DNA of 64,000 nucleotides, taken from contig ML976980.1 of the NCBI GenBank assembly GCA_010015675.1, forward strand, positions 1,288,362 to 1,352,361, read 5' to 3'. The notes under the pieces were generated by a model, which worked only from the letters and a program-made list of their open reading frames with translations, was not told where the DNA came from and made no database searches. This stretch comes from Byssothecium circinans. Lineage: Eukaryota; Ascomycota; Dothideomycetes; Pleosporales; Massarinaceae. Position 1 is the first letter of the stretch; every line of letters begins with the position of its first letter. The position numbers and the translations under genes are program-made. Shown one piece after another: positions 32,850 to 44,923 of this stretch.

Positions 32850-35160
32850 CTACAGTGGTTTTACATATGTGCTCCATACCTCAATGAAGTCTCTGCGGTC
32901 TGATGCCTTTTGGAACTTGATATCCACCTCCGAGCACCCAAGCTTATGAAGATTTCCCTGCGCACACCTGCCTCCCCCAATCATGGATCTGGCCGATATC
33001 CCACTCTCGACAGAGGAGGCTCCCGAGACCATTGTGGACCTGCGTCTTTTTCCAGGCTCGACATCATAATTCTCGTCGTTCGACGACGACTTCGATGACT
33101 TGCGGCGTGGAAAGACCTTCTCCCTCGACCACTTTCCCGGCTCCTTGGAAACGATGAGCTTCAGCTTCTCTGCGCTTTTCTTGCACACCGAGCTATCCAG
33201 CCACTGGAAGCTGTAATGCGGCTCCTTGACCTACAAGGTCGAGTACGACGTCAGCCTATGTTCCACAAGCAGTTCGTACAACAGCTTTCTTACCCAGTGA
33301 GCCTTCCCTTCTGGAAGTGCACTAGTATAGAAGAGGAGTTCCAATACGTCAACCACCTCGATCCCGTTCAATCCCATCTGGACTTCTCTTCTCTTCCACA
33401 GCCTCAGGTTCTTCCCACGACACTCGGGCTTGTGAAGATTTGAGCAAATAGTCGCTATGGGACGGTCGAACAGCAACTCCGCGGCGTCTTTGCCGTCGTT
33501 GGTGTAAAGCAGCGTCTGAAATTTCGTGCTGGCCTCAGTGCCCGTGAGGGTATACTTGATATCTGTACACCCTTTGTCTAGCTTTCCAAAAGAGGCATTG
33601 GGAAATTCGATTGACACATCTCCGTCGGGATAGGATGTGGTCAGCGGAGTACTGGGGCCTGTTGCCGGGAACTGCTGCGTCACCCATACTTTTACCTCCT
33701 TAGTGATACTGGAGCGATACAATGAACGAAGTGTGATCCCGCCGTCTTCCCTCTTTCGCCACTGCACATCGCATATACGGCTTTCGACCCCTTGAGGCGA
33801 TGCACGCTCGACATGTACTTTGTGGCACAGTTTGTTCCACTGCAATGCCCCAGGACCTAAAGCAATTGTAACCAGCGATGCCGTCGAAAGCCTTGGACAG
33901 AGAATATGCGCCTCATCTTCGGGAGTCGTCGCAATGGTGCTGACGCCTAACCCATTGGGCGGCAAGTGCGATCCCGGAGATGCACTCAAGTCGGAGGGCA
34001 CCGTTGAGACGGACGGAGTACGCCCCGTTGGTGGAGGTGAAGACGGCAATACCGACGGAGACACACCCGTCCAATTGACAGGCTCGAAGTACGATGCTGG
34101 TATTTGCGGACTACCGGTTGGCGACGTAGTCAGAGGTGCGCTAGGAGGAGCTGGAGTCGGACTGCCAAGAGTAGGTCGGATTGTAGCGGTGGATTCGCTC
34201 ATGGAGGGGCCATGATCAGTCTCAAAGCCCGAGAAGAGACCGGAATGATCTGTGTCGAGTGTATATGTCCTCTGGGGGATCGGCGGCAGGTTCCTCACTT
34301 CTTGGCGCACCGCCTCACTCGGCAACAAATGCGTCCTTTGTTCCGCCGCAATTCTTTTTGCGCGATTCTCTTCTATCAGTAGGAGGTCTTCTAGTGTGAG
34401 ATGATACATGGCCGTCACTGTCTGGTCATCGCGCGCAGGAACTACCGTTGACGTCGCACCGAGGGACAACGGTCTACTCAAACCCCCTTCTTCAATCGCA
34501 AAGCGTTCATCTCCGCGCTTGAGCCGACGACTGAGATTCTGTGAGTCTTTGTACCATTGGTCGGCTTCGGATGGTGCAGGTAGCGCAAGGGGTGCTGTTC
34601 GCGACGAGCTTCCGATCGCATTCGTTGTTTGGCCTCCGATGCTCACGGTCCGAAACGACGTCGAGTCTGTAAGACTTTCCGTCTGTCTCTTGCCTTCAGA
34701 TTGCGAGCGCAGTATCAGGGAAGACATGTGCAACTGAAGAACCTGGCAGTGCCAATCGATTTGCCTTCTCAAATTCTCAATCTCCTTCTCTTTACCAATA
34801 TACTTGATAGTATAGATGAACTTCTTCATACTCATCTTACGATCAACCAGGTTATCCTTGTAAGGCTCGATTGTTTCTTCGCATCTCTTCAGCGTCTCCC
34901 GAAAATCGTGGTATGGAAGCGGGAGTGGCTTTCCATACTCTTTCATGTGCTCGTTGAATTGAAGCAGATAGTGATGGAAAGCTGAAAAACTGCGCACCAG
35001 GCTTGCGACTTGTGTTTCCGAGTTGTCGTTGGCATCTTTACATTGTCAGTCAGGCTATCGTCTAACCGAAAGCTGTCGGCATGCCTTTGAACGCAACATA
35101 AACCCGCGTCGAGTACTGGACGAGATTGATAACGTCACTCGGAGAGAATCCAAACGACAT
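32850..35160 (-). CDS. Conserved fungal protein, helical N-terminal domain, 732 aa
   Basis: Conserved filamentous-ascomycete protein without assigned function. Exons: 35085-35160, 33294-35035 and 32850-33230, summing to 732 residues. The first intron (35036-35084) is GC-AG: the exon ends AAAG and the intron opens GCATGC. It joins MSFGFSPSDVINLVQYSTR...VAFKD to ANDNSETQVASLV, matching the N-terminal helical domain common to many fungal proteins. The second intron (33231-33293, GTAAGA, internal CTGAC, TTGTAG) removes an apparent TAG stop. The helical N-terminus (about residues 1-130) contains DNLVDRKMSMKKF and IGKEKEIENL. The middle is P/S/T-rich and disordered (TPAPPSAPL, PSSPPPTGR). The C-terminal 300 residues carry mixed beta segments and a basic patch (RRKSSKSSS). 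A signalling or scaffold role is only a guess. Confidence 0.8.
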
Positions 35161-36229
35161 GACTTGCTCTGCGGGCCGCGCTTGAGCGCAGCGCTTTCTG
35201 AGAGTTGCTTTTGCTCATGAACAAGGAATCAGCGTACGCGAAGAAGAGAGGCTGTCGCATGAGCAGGCTCCCGAGATGGTAGAATCGAAGTTGTAGTAGC
35301 AGGCCCACTGCCACAGCCCTCCCACCCAGTTACTCGGATGTGGGATGGACAACGGGCGGGGGCGCAGCGATACTGCATGGAAACAACCTTCGACCCTGCA
35401 GGCAAATTAAGCGCTATCGAGAGCGACGCTGCGAGACTGGTTATAATCATGACTGGCCGGATTCTCGTATTTATGCGAGTGGCGTTGGATTCAATCTTCA
35501 TATGCATCACGGGGCGCTGGCGGCGATCAATGAGGATGCTAGGACATGGCACGTGGGGGCTCATACCACAAACAACTCCGGAATATCGTCGGCCTCAAAA
35601 CCCAGCTTAAGGCATCAAGCTGTCTCTACATCCGAAGCGTGGTCGGTAAGCATCCAGCTTTCAACATCTAGCGCGTAGAAACTGCCTCGCGGAACAAGTC
35701 TTTTGCTGGGCAACACGGCGCCATAGCCACCGTTTCAACAGCGACACGAATGCGAATCGAGCCTTTCCCGATGCCTCACCGTGAACAGGCAATGCAATGC
35801 TCTGCGCTGACAGCATGAATTTTCAGTCGCCCACTTTGATCTACGTCGTCTTCTGTGGGCGATCAAAAGATACGAGGCCGCCGACACATCAGGTTATGGT
35901 GCCTGCCGGTCAGCTCGAATAAGTCGAATGAGCCTGGGCGAAGCATTCAGTCTCCCGACTTTCCCTCGCTTGCATTAAGCATAGGTGGCTGAGACGTTTG
36001 TCGCTTTTATCATATACTTCATATGAAGGACGAGATCCCTAAAGGAAGTGAGCATCCATGATCAATACAAGTCTTCCGTCGAATTTCGAAATCATCTTTG
36101 CACACCTTTTGGTGTTTAACATCTTTTTTTGCCCCAAAAGCTCTCTGCGCGTGACGTGCATTTGCGACTGGCGTTAAATTTGCGCTCTTCAGAAACAGGA
36201 TGGGGGTCCGAAATTGGCTTAGTCGGCCG
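35161..36229. other. Divergent intergenic region, about 1.07 kb
   Basis: Lies between a minus-strand gene and a plus-strand transporter, so it should contain both promoters. No coding or repeat structure is recognised. Confidence 0.4.
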
Positions 36230-38148
36230 ATGAGAGGCCATCACCTTGGAGTAGAAGACCTTACAAGGGGTGATGAAGGTGTACCTGTACGTATTACCAT
36301 TATTTGACATGGAGTTTGGTCGTGGTTCCCTCAACCGTCGTTTGGTTTGGCTGATTCGTGTAGGCATCCAAACGCCGCAGATGGGCGCTCCTTACAATTG
36401 ACTCTGCACCCTTTCAAGTTTGGGTCGTCATTGTGGCAGCTATCGGCTTCCTAACAGACTCCTTCGGTCTATTTTGTCTCAATATTGTCACTCCTATGAT
36501 CGGATACGTCTATTGGCCCCAAAATACAAACTCAGATGGTGTTCCTCAGCTCCCTTCCTCGGTGAAGACAGCGATGATGTGTTCCACACTTGCTGGCACC
36601 ATGATCGGGCAAGTCGCATTCGGTTTTGCGGCTGATTTACTTGGCCGAAGGAAGATGTACGGGCTCGAATTGGTGATCGTAATCGTAGGCACCATGCTTA
36701 TGATCATGAGCTCCAACGGCGAGAAGAACAGCATGGCTGTTGGAGGGTGGTTGATTACCTGGAGAACCATCATGGGCCTGGGGATCGGAGCGGACTATCC
36801 TTTGAGCGCCGTCATCACCGCCGAATTTGCACCCAAGAGGCACAGAGCGAGGATGTTGAGCTGGGTTTTCTTTGCGCAGCCTGTCGGACAACTGCTCGCC
36901 AACGTGCTTTCCCTTGCCGCCGTAGAGGGCTTCAAGTCATCAATCCCCACTTCTCAACTCTCATGCCCCGCAGGAGATGAAGGTATTAGGTGCTTTAGAG
37001 CTATCGATCGCCTCTGGAGGTTGGTTGTTGGCTTAGGCATGATCCCGGCTGTTATCGCCCTTGCCTTCAGATTTACCATACCGGAATCGCCTCGCTATAA
37101 GCTCGATGTTCTTCGCAACGTCCAAACTGTCTTCGAGGACACCAAGGACTATTTCGGTGGGCCTGATGCTGAGGGAGGGGAGCTTGACTTGCTTCCCACA
37201 ACTCCTGTTCCGCCCGTTGTCCCATCAAGACGCTCATCACTTTGTTCCGAGATCGCACTGGAAGAAGCCGTCGGCGACGACAGTGAATCCGAACGCCGTC
37301 CAAGTTCAACTCATCAACGTCGTACGTCGCAGGCGATTGAACTAGCTCCCGGCGACCTAAACTACGTCCCACCGCTCGCTTCATGGGTCGACGCCAAGGA
37401 CTTCTTCATCACACAAGGCAACTGGCAATACCTCCTCGGGACATCCCTCTCATGGCTATGCCTCGATTTCGCCTTCTACGGTCTCGGGCTCTCGTCGCCC
37501 GAAATCGTACGCCACATCTGGCAAGACCGAGACACCAAATCCTCCGTCTTCCTCGCCTTACGCGATAACAGCATCCACACGCTCATCATGGTCTCCATCG
37601 GCGCCACCATCGGCGGCGCCCTCATGATCAAAGTCATCAAATACGCCAGCCCCAAAGTAATCCAATTCTGGGGCTTCCTCATCCTCTTCGTGCTCTTCAT
37701 CGTCACAGGAAGCGCCTGGACAAAACTCCTCGACGCCTCCCGATCGGGCCTCATAGTCCTCTACGTGCTCTCGCAGATCGCCTTCAACCTCGGCCCCAAC
37801 GTAACCACCTTCATCATCCCCGCCGAGATCTTCCCCACGCGCTACCGCTGCACCTGCCACGGCATCGCCGCCGCCGCAGGCAAACTTGGCTCCTGGCTCG
37901 TGCAGATCTTCCTGGCGTATGCGTTCAAGGGCGACACGCTGAAACAGCAGTACGACTGGGAGAGGAAGAATTTCGGCCATGTGCTGCAGATTATGAGTGC
38001 GTTTATGGTGGCGGGCGCGGTGACGACGTGGTTCTTGGTGCCCGAGACGAGGGAGAGGGGGAATCGGAGTCGGAGTTTGGAGGTCTTGGCTTGTGGGAAG
38101 AGGGTTGTTGATGAGCTGAATCGGTTGAGGGAGAGGGAGGAGGAGTAG
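36230..38148 (+). CDS. MFS transporter, PHO84-like phosphate:H+ symporter family
   Basis: Twelve-helix major-facilitator transporter of the phosphate:H+ symporter family. Exon 1 (36230-36286, 19 codons) and exon 2 (36364-38148) are joined by a 77-nt intron (GTACGT...TAG), giving 613 residues. The first exon is short and chosen because it is the only ATG exon I found in phase with ASKRRRWALLTIDSAPF; its confidence is moderate. Exon 2 contains AAIGFLTDSFGLFCLNIV, the A-motif-like FGFAADLLGRRKMYG and the family signature GIGADYPLSAVITAEFAPKRHRARM. A long, serine-rich central cytosolic loop (PSRRSSLCSE...SSTHQRR) precedes helix 7. The motif FIIPAEIFPTRYRCTCHGIAAA sits in helices 10-11. Transport of inorganic phosphate is likely by family, but the atypical N-terminus and long loop could mark another substrate such as glycerophospholipid headgroups. 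Confidence 0.85.
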
Positions 38149-38839
38149 AGGAGGGCGGGGGTGGGATGTGCTTGGGTTAGTCTTGTGGTTCGTTTTTTAT
38201 TTCCGGACCAAATGGGATAGGGAGTCGCGTTCTAGCTCTTCAGGATGTTTCTACTTCGATTGTTTCTGAAATCGTAGTAATGCTTACGCTCACTCGTTCA
38301 AAAATCCCCATACTAAAACCCACCTACTCAAGCATCTCAGATACGCCACGAAGCCAGGCCAGACGGTTACAGCCCGGACAGCGCTATATTCATACCACAG
38401 TGCTCTTTGGTCAAGGAATCGCACTGCGACGTCAATTAACTCCTGGAAACGGTATGACGCTAACTACGACCTAGGTAGCTGTTCGATGCGTCCTTCACAA
38501 GGGCGAGGATATGCGATGATGATTACACACGTGTGAAGAGAAACAGTAAAGATCTTCCAGTATTCACGCGACCCAAGGCCGCTTTTTCATTCCAACCCAT
38601 GACCAAAAACAATTGATTTGGCCGCCATGATGAGGGGTTGAACCTCAGCCTCTATCCTACAGCGGAGAAGCACGAATCATATAAAATACACGCAGCAATC
38701 TTCTTTCAAGCATATGCCGAAGACTGTACGCCCCAAACATTTCCCTCTACCCATTTCGGCCCTTCAGAACGCCGTGCTAAAACCGGGGGGGAAAGAGACC
38801 AGTGGACCGACATGGTGCTGTTCATGTTGCTTCCAAACC
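38149..38839. other. Intergenic region between convergent genes
   Basis: About 690 bp separating the ends of the transporter and the MET2 gene; no coding signal recognised. A run of seven G at 38786-38795 (ccgggggggaaa) is the only low-complexity feature. Confidence 0.4.
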
Positions 38840-40494
38840 TCACCAAGCGGTGATATCGTCCACTTCAGCTTCGCCGAATGTGCTGGTCTTTGTCGCTGCC
38901 ATGCCCGAGTCCGTGAGGTCCGTGGTGTTGGTGATGGGACTGCGGTTCATGATTTCCGGTAAAGTGTCGTTCAGGAAGCCTAGCAAGTGGCGATTCACCT
39001 GCTCGAATTCGAGGAGGAAGGCATCGTGGCCCTCAGGCGAGTCTATCGTCTTGAGTGTTGCGTTGGGAATGTGTGCTGCCAATTCTTGCTGTTCTGCGAA
39101 GGTAAAGAGGCCGTCGGATTGGATGCCCAGGACGAGAGTCGGCTGCTCAATCAGTGAGAGTGCATGCTGTAGTGCTGTCACGGGGTCCAGCGTCTCGGGA
39201 CCGGTTCCCTCTGGATATCGGTATCTAGATAAGTCATGTGTGTCGAGTTTGCGTGTGATGGCGATGTAGCAGTTGGCGTCGAAACGCTTGATAAACTTCT
39301 CTCCCTGGTACCGCAGGTACGATTGTGCAGAGAAGTAGTGAGGCGTGCGAGACTTGATGGTAGCAGTGCTGTTGCCAATCCTTCTGCCGTTTTCCGTACC
39401 CTGGATCGGCGGCGTTGATGGCTGTGACGCGTCTTTGAACTCCAGGTCTGCTTGGGCGGTAGGTGTACTGGCTATAGCGGTTGTGCTGTTTGTCCTCGAC
39501 GGCCGAGGTGATCCGGCGTTCTTGTTGCCGTGGTTGTGAATCGCCCAATGCTCATACGAGGCATTCGACGGCGTCGATGGTCGGGATTGCGCATTAATGT
39601 TCTGTCTCTTAGATAGGTCCGGCGTATTGCGTCCGAAGCGCGACTCGAATGAGTCACGACTGCGGTAAGTCAGCAGCGCAGACATGCGCGCAGCACCAAG
39701 CCCAGTAGAGGGAGGGTCGTCGAATGTATAGTATCCGTCGTCATACTTGGGGTCACTGTAGATGCTCTGCCGTTGAGCCTCACCCCAGCTGATCCCCCAC
39801 GCGCTGTACCGCGCAGAAGTAGCAATCGGCACGATAGTCTTGACGTAATCTTTTCCAAAATATGCAAACTCCAAAACAAGCATACCGCCCATTGAACCTC
39901 CGATGACAGCTGCTATTTGCTTCACACCAAGGTCGTCTAGGATGAGTTTGAAGATGCTGAGCGTGTTAGCTTTCCCACATAGAAAGGTTTGGAGTTTGCT
40001 CAAGCCTACTTTACATCGTCTCTCACTGTTGTCAGAGGAAACTCTGGACCGTATAGGCCTAGCGAAGGATCGCCGTCTTTGGCCGTGATCGGGCTTGCGC
40101 TTCCGTATGGGCTGCCCAGGCTGTTTATGCACACAACGAAAAAGCGCGAGATATCGAAAGCCTTACCCGGTACACCCAGAAGCGGGCCCCACCAGTCTCC
40201 CACATCGGCGCTTCCTGTCAGAGCATGGCATATCACCATGGCATTGTCCCCGGCCGGTGATAGACTGCCATATGTCTTGTATGCGACGGGCACGTTACGA
40301 AGCACTACGCCCGATTCAAGGGGGACCTGTGGAATAATGGCGATCGTCTGGTCGGGGATCAATTTCGCAAGTGGGTTCTCGGGCTGTTCTGTGACTCTTC
40401 CTGCTGAGGTGTCAGTGTTTGTCTTTGCGCTGGACCAAAACGAAATAACTGAGAGCCATACGATACTTGTGCGTGCCATTGGCAGCGCTACCAT
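38840..40494 (-). CDS. met2: Homoserine O-acetyltransferase
   Basis: Catalyses acetyl-CoA + L-homoserine to O-acetyl-L-homoserine, the first committed step of fungal methionine synthesis; cytosolic. The alpha/beta-hydrolase fold is clear: ESGVVLRNVPVAYKTYG, CHALTGSADVGDWWGPLLG (oxyanion/substrate loop), FVVCINSLGSPYGSASP, the nucleophile elbow AAVIGGSMGGM (catalytic Ser), the acid in GIQSDGLF and the base in SPEGHDAFL. An intron near 39960-40015 joins VRDDV to FKLILDDLGVKQ. A second intron near 40405-40465 is probable, because removing it links MVALPMART to GRVTEQPENPLAKL, the usual N-terminal arrangement. A disordered S/T/P-rich insert of about 80 residues (SRPSTPSN...PSTPPIQG) sits before YLRYQGEKF, typical of filamentous-fungal enzymes. 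All catalytic residues are present. Confidence 0.93.
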
Positions 40495-41552
40495 CCGTCT
40501 GAAGAGACGTCATGTTTACAGTCAGGTGTCTGGGAGGTTGGACGAAAAATTACTGCTCCTCGGGCGGCCGAGTGCAGCCATTTTGCGGGGAGTCATAAAT
40601 TCTGATATGGATATGTTCGCGATCCAGCGATCTCGGCATGTCGGCAGTCTTGGCAATGACGTGCTTTTTGGTTTCCTCTACCTCAACACCACAGCGCGAC
40701 ATATCGTACCTTTTTCTTTCATACACCAGCGTCATCAATGCTAGGACTCACATGCCCGAGCAACTAGCTCTCCCAGCTACCCGGCCGTCTTACATAGCCT
40801 TATGCAGCTGCAGACAGGGGGCGTTCCCAGATTATGCCACAGGTACAAGCCTTACGCAGTTACATCCACGATGCATGCATTTTGCTGCAGGCATCCATCT
40901 GCACATCCTCAGCCTGTCCGAATAAAACGGCCTCGTGTTGTTTGGCACCAGCAAGGCACGGATGCTAACATTGAAAGTTGAAAGGCTCTCCACGGACGCA
41001 CATCTCCCACAAGATCTTAAGAACGGATATCTGACAGTCTAAAACGTTACTATGCAGCAAACATGAGGTGCAAACATCATCAGCCAGGTCGAGTTTGTTT
41101 GTCGCTTGGCCATTGTTCTTTTTTCCCTTCGTGTTCTTTTAGCGCCTAGATTCACCGGAGTTTCCATCGAGATCCTAGTGTTTTCATGCATGATCGGTCA
41201 TGCAAGCTCAAACGTCGAGGTCGCGACCTTACCCTTTCCATATTTTGTCTTCCGATTAAATCTTACTATTTCATTCGTATGGAACGTAGCACAAGATTGC
41301 AAGATCCCGCAAACAACCTGCTTGCACATGGCAACCAAAATTCTTCCGTACCACCGCTGCAAACTCGACGTGACTACAGACACGGTACAAGTCCAACAAT
41401 CTTCAAACGAAAAAATCCGCTAAAGTATATACAACTACCATGCAACGACGAGTATATATGCAGCAAAATAATCGGCACAGTCATTCAACTCAACCCCCGA
41501 CCTTGATTCTCCTATCCTCAACCGATCCTTCTTTCGGACGTCATCATCTACA
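40495..41552. other. Intergenic region, about 1.06 kb
   Basis: Upstream of met2 and upstream of the plus-strand hypothetical gene at 41553, so it probably holds both promoters. No further gene was recognised; short ORFs have no support. Confidence 0.4.
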
Positions 41553-42314
41553 ATGACATTTGTCATGGAATGGCAATGCATCGATATGCCTCATCTCTCG
41601 CCTCAATTCTCCGACCCAATTCCTCCGGCCTTCCCCCTCGCCAGGAGACCTGCACTCATCCCACCAAACTGTTCCCTCTCTACCGCCGAGACTGCAGACC
41701 TCATCAAGACACGAACCCAGCAACTACCTTTTCCCAGCCCGGACGCACACCTCCTCAAAGACATTAGATCTGTATCGCTAGCTACTTCGGAAATTTCCCT
41801 CGGCGATGCTTCGATCCACACCTTCAACAGTGGAGCCACAACACTGCGAGACGCATCACCAACGTCGGACTGCGATCGATCTGTCGACACCGCCACTTTC
41901 CCTCCCGCGCTCGCACGCCGTGCCGTACAACGCACGGCTTGGCTCCAGGCGCGAGCTCAGTACGCACGAAACCGCAAACTCAAGTACTTCATGTCTTGCC
42001 GGGGGGGAAAGGACGTAGAGGATATCCACAACGAGCGACAACGCAACAAATCGTGCGAACACGGCGGCCCTAAGCGCAAACACTCGTCTTTTATACAAGC
42101 AGAGGAACGCAAATACGAGCTGGAGGCTCACGCCGGCACACCACACATCAGCAATCTTCAAACCGACGACGACGTCAGTGCTCAGCTTCAGGTTGAGGAG
42201 TTGAGCATAGGCGGAGAGGTGGCTGCTGTTGGTACTGAGGGAGTGTTGGTGGGCGAGGCGGCTGTTGTTGATGCTCTAACGGGGATTCCAGATGAGGATA
42301 TGATGACTCGCTAA
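41553..42314 (+). CDS. Hypothetical protein, 253 aa, lineage-specific
   Basis: Single open frame with no family I recognise. The N-terminal half is rich in P, S and T (ISLGDASIH, TTLRDASPTSD). The middle is basic (LARRAVQRTAWLQARAQYARNRKLKYF) and may form a helix. The C-terminus is acidic and hydrophobic by turns (VEELSIGGEVAAVG). The start could be the ATG at 41553 or the in-frame ATG a few codons later. No signal peptide or membrane segment. It faces a damaged minus-strand ORF of similar style at 42.7-43.2 kb. Uninterrupted length and reasonable codon texture favour a real gene, but this is not secure. Confidence 0.45.
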   Translation: MTFVMEWQCIDMPHLSPQFSDPIPPAFPLARRPALIPPNCSLSTAETADLIKTRTQQLPFPSPDAHLLKDIRSVSLATSEISLGDASIHTFNSGATTLRDASPTSDCDRSVDTATFPPALARRAVQRTAWLQARAQYARNRKLKYFMSCRGGKDVEDIHNERQRNKSCEHGGPKRKHSSFIQAEERKYELEAHAGTPHISNLQTDDDVSAQLQVEELSIGGEVAAVGTEGVLVGEAAVVDALTGIPDEDMMTR

Positions 42315-42734
42315 CAATGTTTGCATATGGGCGATTTGGTTTGCAAGTAAACTTTCGTAACTATAGAGGGGAGTCTGTTTGTAGAAATATTTTCTGTTTT
42401 GTAGTCTCGTTACCCTTCCTATCATAACTCAAGGAACTTTTATTTGTCCGTGCCTGGTTGTAAATCTTTCTTCTTCGCACCTGTGCTAACAAGATGTACC
42501 TTTAATTGTTCACGCACAATGTTTCTTCATACACGCAAGTACTACACGATATTCAACAACGAGCAAAAGACCACCTGAATCCTTCCAGATTCTCATTCTT
42601 TTCTTTTTTTTTCTCCCCAGGAGTGTCTTCTTCCTGAGTGGGCACCCCAGTGAATCAAATCAAAGAAACCCAGCCCTTTCAAAACGCTGTTGTGGTGGGT
42701 AGGTCAGGCCATATCATAAACTTTTACTCACCTA
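42315..42734. other. Intergenic region
   Basis: About 420 bp with a T9 run near 42604; probable 3' untranslated sequence of the flanking convergent genes. Confidence 0.35.
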
Positions 42735-43211
42735 TCCAATATCGGAAATTCCTCAGCCTTCTACGTCTCCCAGCTTCCTCCTCCGACTCCTCCAGAGCCG
42801 CCTCGTCCGCCTTATAGTACATCTTCTCACGTTCCATGTAGCGAGCATGCAGGTCGTGAGCGGCTGCCGCCTTCTTCTTCTCCTCTAAAAATTACACCCT
42901 GCGGCGTTCCATTTAGAGGATATAGGGATCGGCAACGACCTCCTTTTCATCAGAGACCGTTGTCATCTCGCTTGCGGCAGTTAAGATGGCCTGTTCGGCG
43001 AAGTAGGTGTTTCGGCGCTCCATGAGCTTGAAGGAGGGAGCATCGCGGGTAGTACAGCGCTGGGGTCCGTAGACGGCTTGGGAGTATTGGTTGAAGTAGG
43101 TTTCTGGTCGGGCGGACAGGGTGGCTTCGCGGAGTTCAAGGCGAGAGTATTCTTGCGAGAAGAAGTGGAGGTCTAAGGTTTTTTGGGCGGAGCTGTGTGT
43201 GTGGAGGTCAT
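42735..43211 (-). pseudogene. Degraded ORF of unknown function with in-frame TAA stops
   Basis: On the minus strand a single frame runs from LHFFSQEYSRLELREATL through YFNQYSQAVYGPQR, FKLMERRNTYFAEQ and MERRRV to HDLHARYMEREKMYYKADEAALEE, a charged, probably coiled-coil protein I cannot assign. Two TAA codons (42913-42915 and 42892-42894, 21 nt apart) break it; CAA to TAA transitions would explain both. The only nearby ATG (about 43211) is in another frame, separated by an A6 tract, so a frameshift is also likely. MERRxxY/F recurs (MERRNTYF, MERRRV-x-FL, MEREKMYY), hinting at a short internal repeat of about 30 residues. Confidence 0.45.
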
Positions 43212-44116
43212 GATGGGGGTTGTTAGTATTACTAGAGAGTGTGAGTTGGTTTGGAAGGTTGCTCGTGGGGTTTATTCACAGGTTGTGGGTAGGGAAATGG
43301 GCTGGATAGTAGTAGTACGATGTTGCGGTACTTATGTCCTTAACATATTGCACTCTAAATGTGATGCGAGTTGTAGTGTATCTTATAAGTGCATATGTTC
43401 TGGGTGAATAATGCTTTTGTATATAGAAAAGCTTTTAAAGACATTTACATAACGATAATGTTGATAGGAAAGTCACGGATAAGTAGAGTTATACGTTTTG
43501 CGAATTATGGTTGTGAGACTCAGATGATATTGACTTAAAGATTGGTAAAGTGTCGCATGTGCATGGAAACTACGTGTCTTGCATCGTACGCGTGACATGG
43601 TCTAAGTAAAATACGCAGTCATGCTCTGGCTCAACATTTAAAGCTGCCCATTCTTTCATATGATACAAGTAGATTAGATCCTTAGTGAGATTCCAAATAC
43701 ATGGCCAAACTGATATTGAAATCTTGAAGACCGTATCTATTAATTTCTCTAGAGAAGCTCTCAAGATCGGTGACAGCCCGAGATATATGTAGTATTTTCA
43801 AATGCGAAGAAGCCGTGAAGCACTTTTTTAAGCTCTCTTTCTATACATTATAAGCTGTTTTCTACTGAAACGTTATTAGACATAAATTTTTGGATTTAGC
43901 TTAGTTTAGTAAGCCTAAGCTGCAGGAGAGCGTGGTTGAATATTGCTCTAACAAATACATGTACCAAACGATTAATAGCACGTTCCACAGTTTGGAGGAC
44001 CGGAAAATTTTACTCTAGCATCTAATGTTGACTGTAACGACAGACTTGTAGCAACAAACTTCGCGACGAAAGAAAGCTAACGCCCCGACTCCCGATCCAT
44101 TCCTCCTCCACACCCC
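43212..44116. other. AT-rich gene-poor segment
   Basis: Visibly AT-rich over 43,380-44,040, with only short ORFs. It may be old repeat sequence eroded by C-to-T mutation, but no homology is recognisable by eye. Confidence 0.4.
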
Positions 44117-44546
44117 TCACAACACATCAGTGCCAACCCAAACCGTTACTTCGGCATATACAGGTTGAAGTCCGGCTAGAGCTGCAGGGATACACACTGC
44201 GGGATGAGTGCGCTCGGTCACCGCGGGCATGATAGAGTCCAGACTCAACTCAATCCCTCTGCTCTCCTGGGAGCGCCCTTCCCTCCATAAACAAGACTCA
44301 ACTCCGATTCGTTGAAACATTGGTACTTACAATAAGCGCCGCCAACACTTTCGACGATCTTGACGCCGTGGTCAGAAGAGACCAATACAGGGCATACACC
44401 GACGTTGTAGGTCCTTGGATGCGCCGATCCGGAATCAGCACAGGTGGTTTTGGAATGCTATTTGACACTGATGTCGTCGTAGTTTGGTACGGCTGCAATG
44501 GGCGGCGGGGTTTTGAGCTGCATTTCGGGAACTGCGAGGCATAGGT
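44117..44546 (-). pseudogene. Possible small degraded gene, unrecognised
   Basis: On the minus strand an ATG-initiated frame gives MQLKTPPPIAAVPNYDDISVK, then a TAG, then in the same frame CADSGSAHPRTYNVGVCPVL and SSDHGVKIVESVGGAY ending at a good GTAAGT donor (near 44331). The second part reads like genuine protein. The TAG can be explained by CAG to TAG. The segment after a CTGCAG acceptor near 44192 was not resolved. I do not recognise the family; low confidence. Confidence 0.25.
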
Positions 44547-44904
44547 CTTGATTGCTTTGGCCTATTGGGGAAAGAAGGAGAGGAGGTGGATGGGTAGCGA
44601 GCTAGATATCATCAAGATAGACATTTATACTAGCTCTTAGTGATATAGAATAAGTGCTGTCGAACAAGTGGGTTGCTGAGCATCGAACATTGAGGCTGAG
44701 CGAAGGCAACGATGTCTTCTAAGCCAACACTGCAACAGCTTCTTGCAGATAAAAAGCGACATAGACTGAAGCATGATGGAACTCTCTTTAGTATTCGTGT
44801 TCTACGATATACCTCCATAGGGAAATGGCGGAGACATTTGTGTTCTGAACCTTCAAAACACCGTCTGATCGGCACAGAGACCTACAATGTCCAGAAGTGT
44901 AGTA

Positions 44905-44923
44905 CCGTAAAGATTGTGTAATA
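44905..44923 (+). repeat. Left terminal inverted repeat, 19 bp
   Basis: Exact inverted match to 45460-45478; preceded by TA at 44903-44904. Confidence 0.9.

Noticed and set aside
33231..33293. Apparent in-frame TAG ending the minus-strand protein after VEHRLTSYSTL
   Set aside because: A 63-nt intron with GTAAGA donor, CTGAC branch-like site and TTGTAG acceptor removes it and joins GKAHW to VKEPHYSF in frame.
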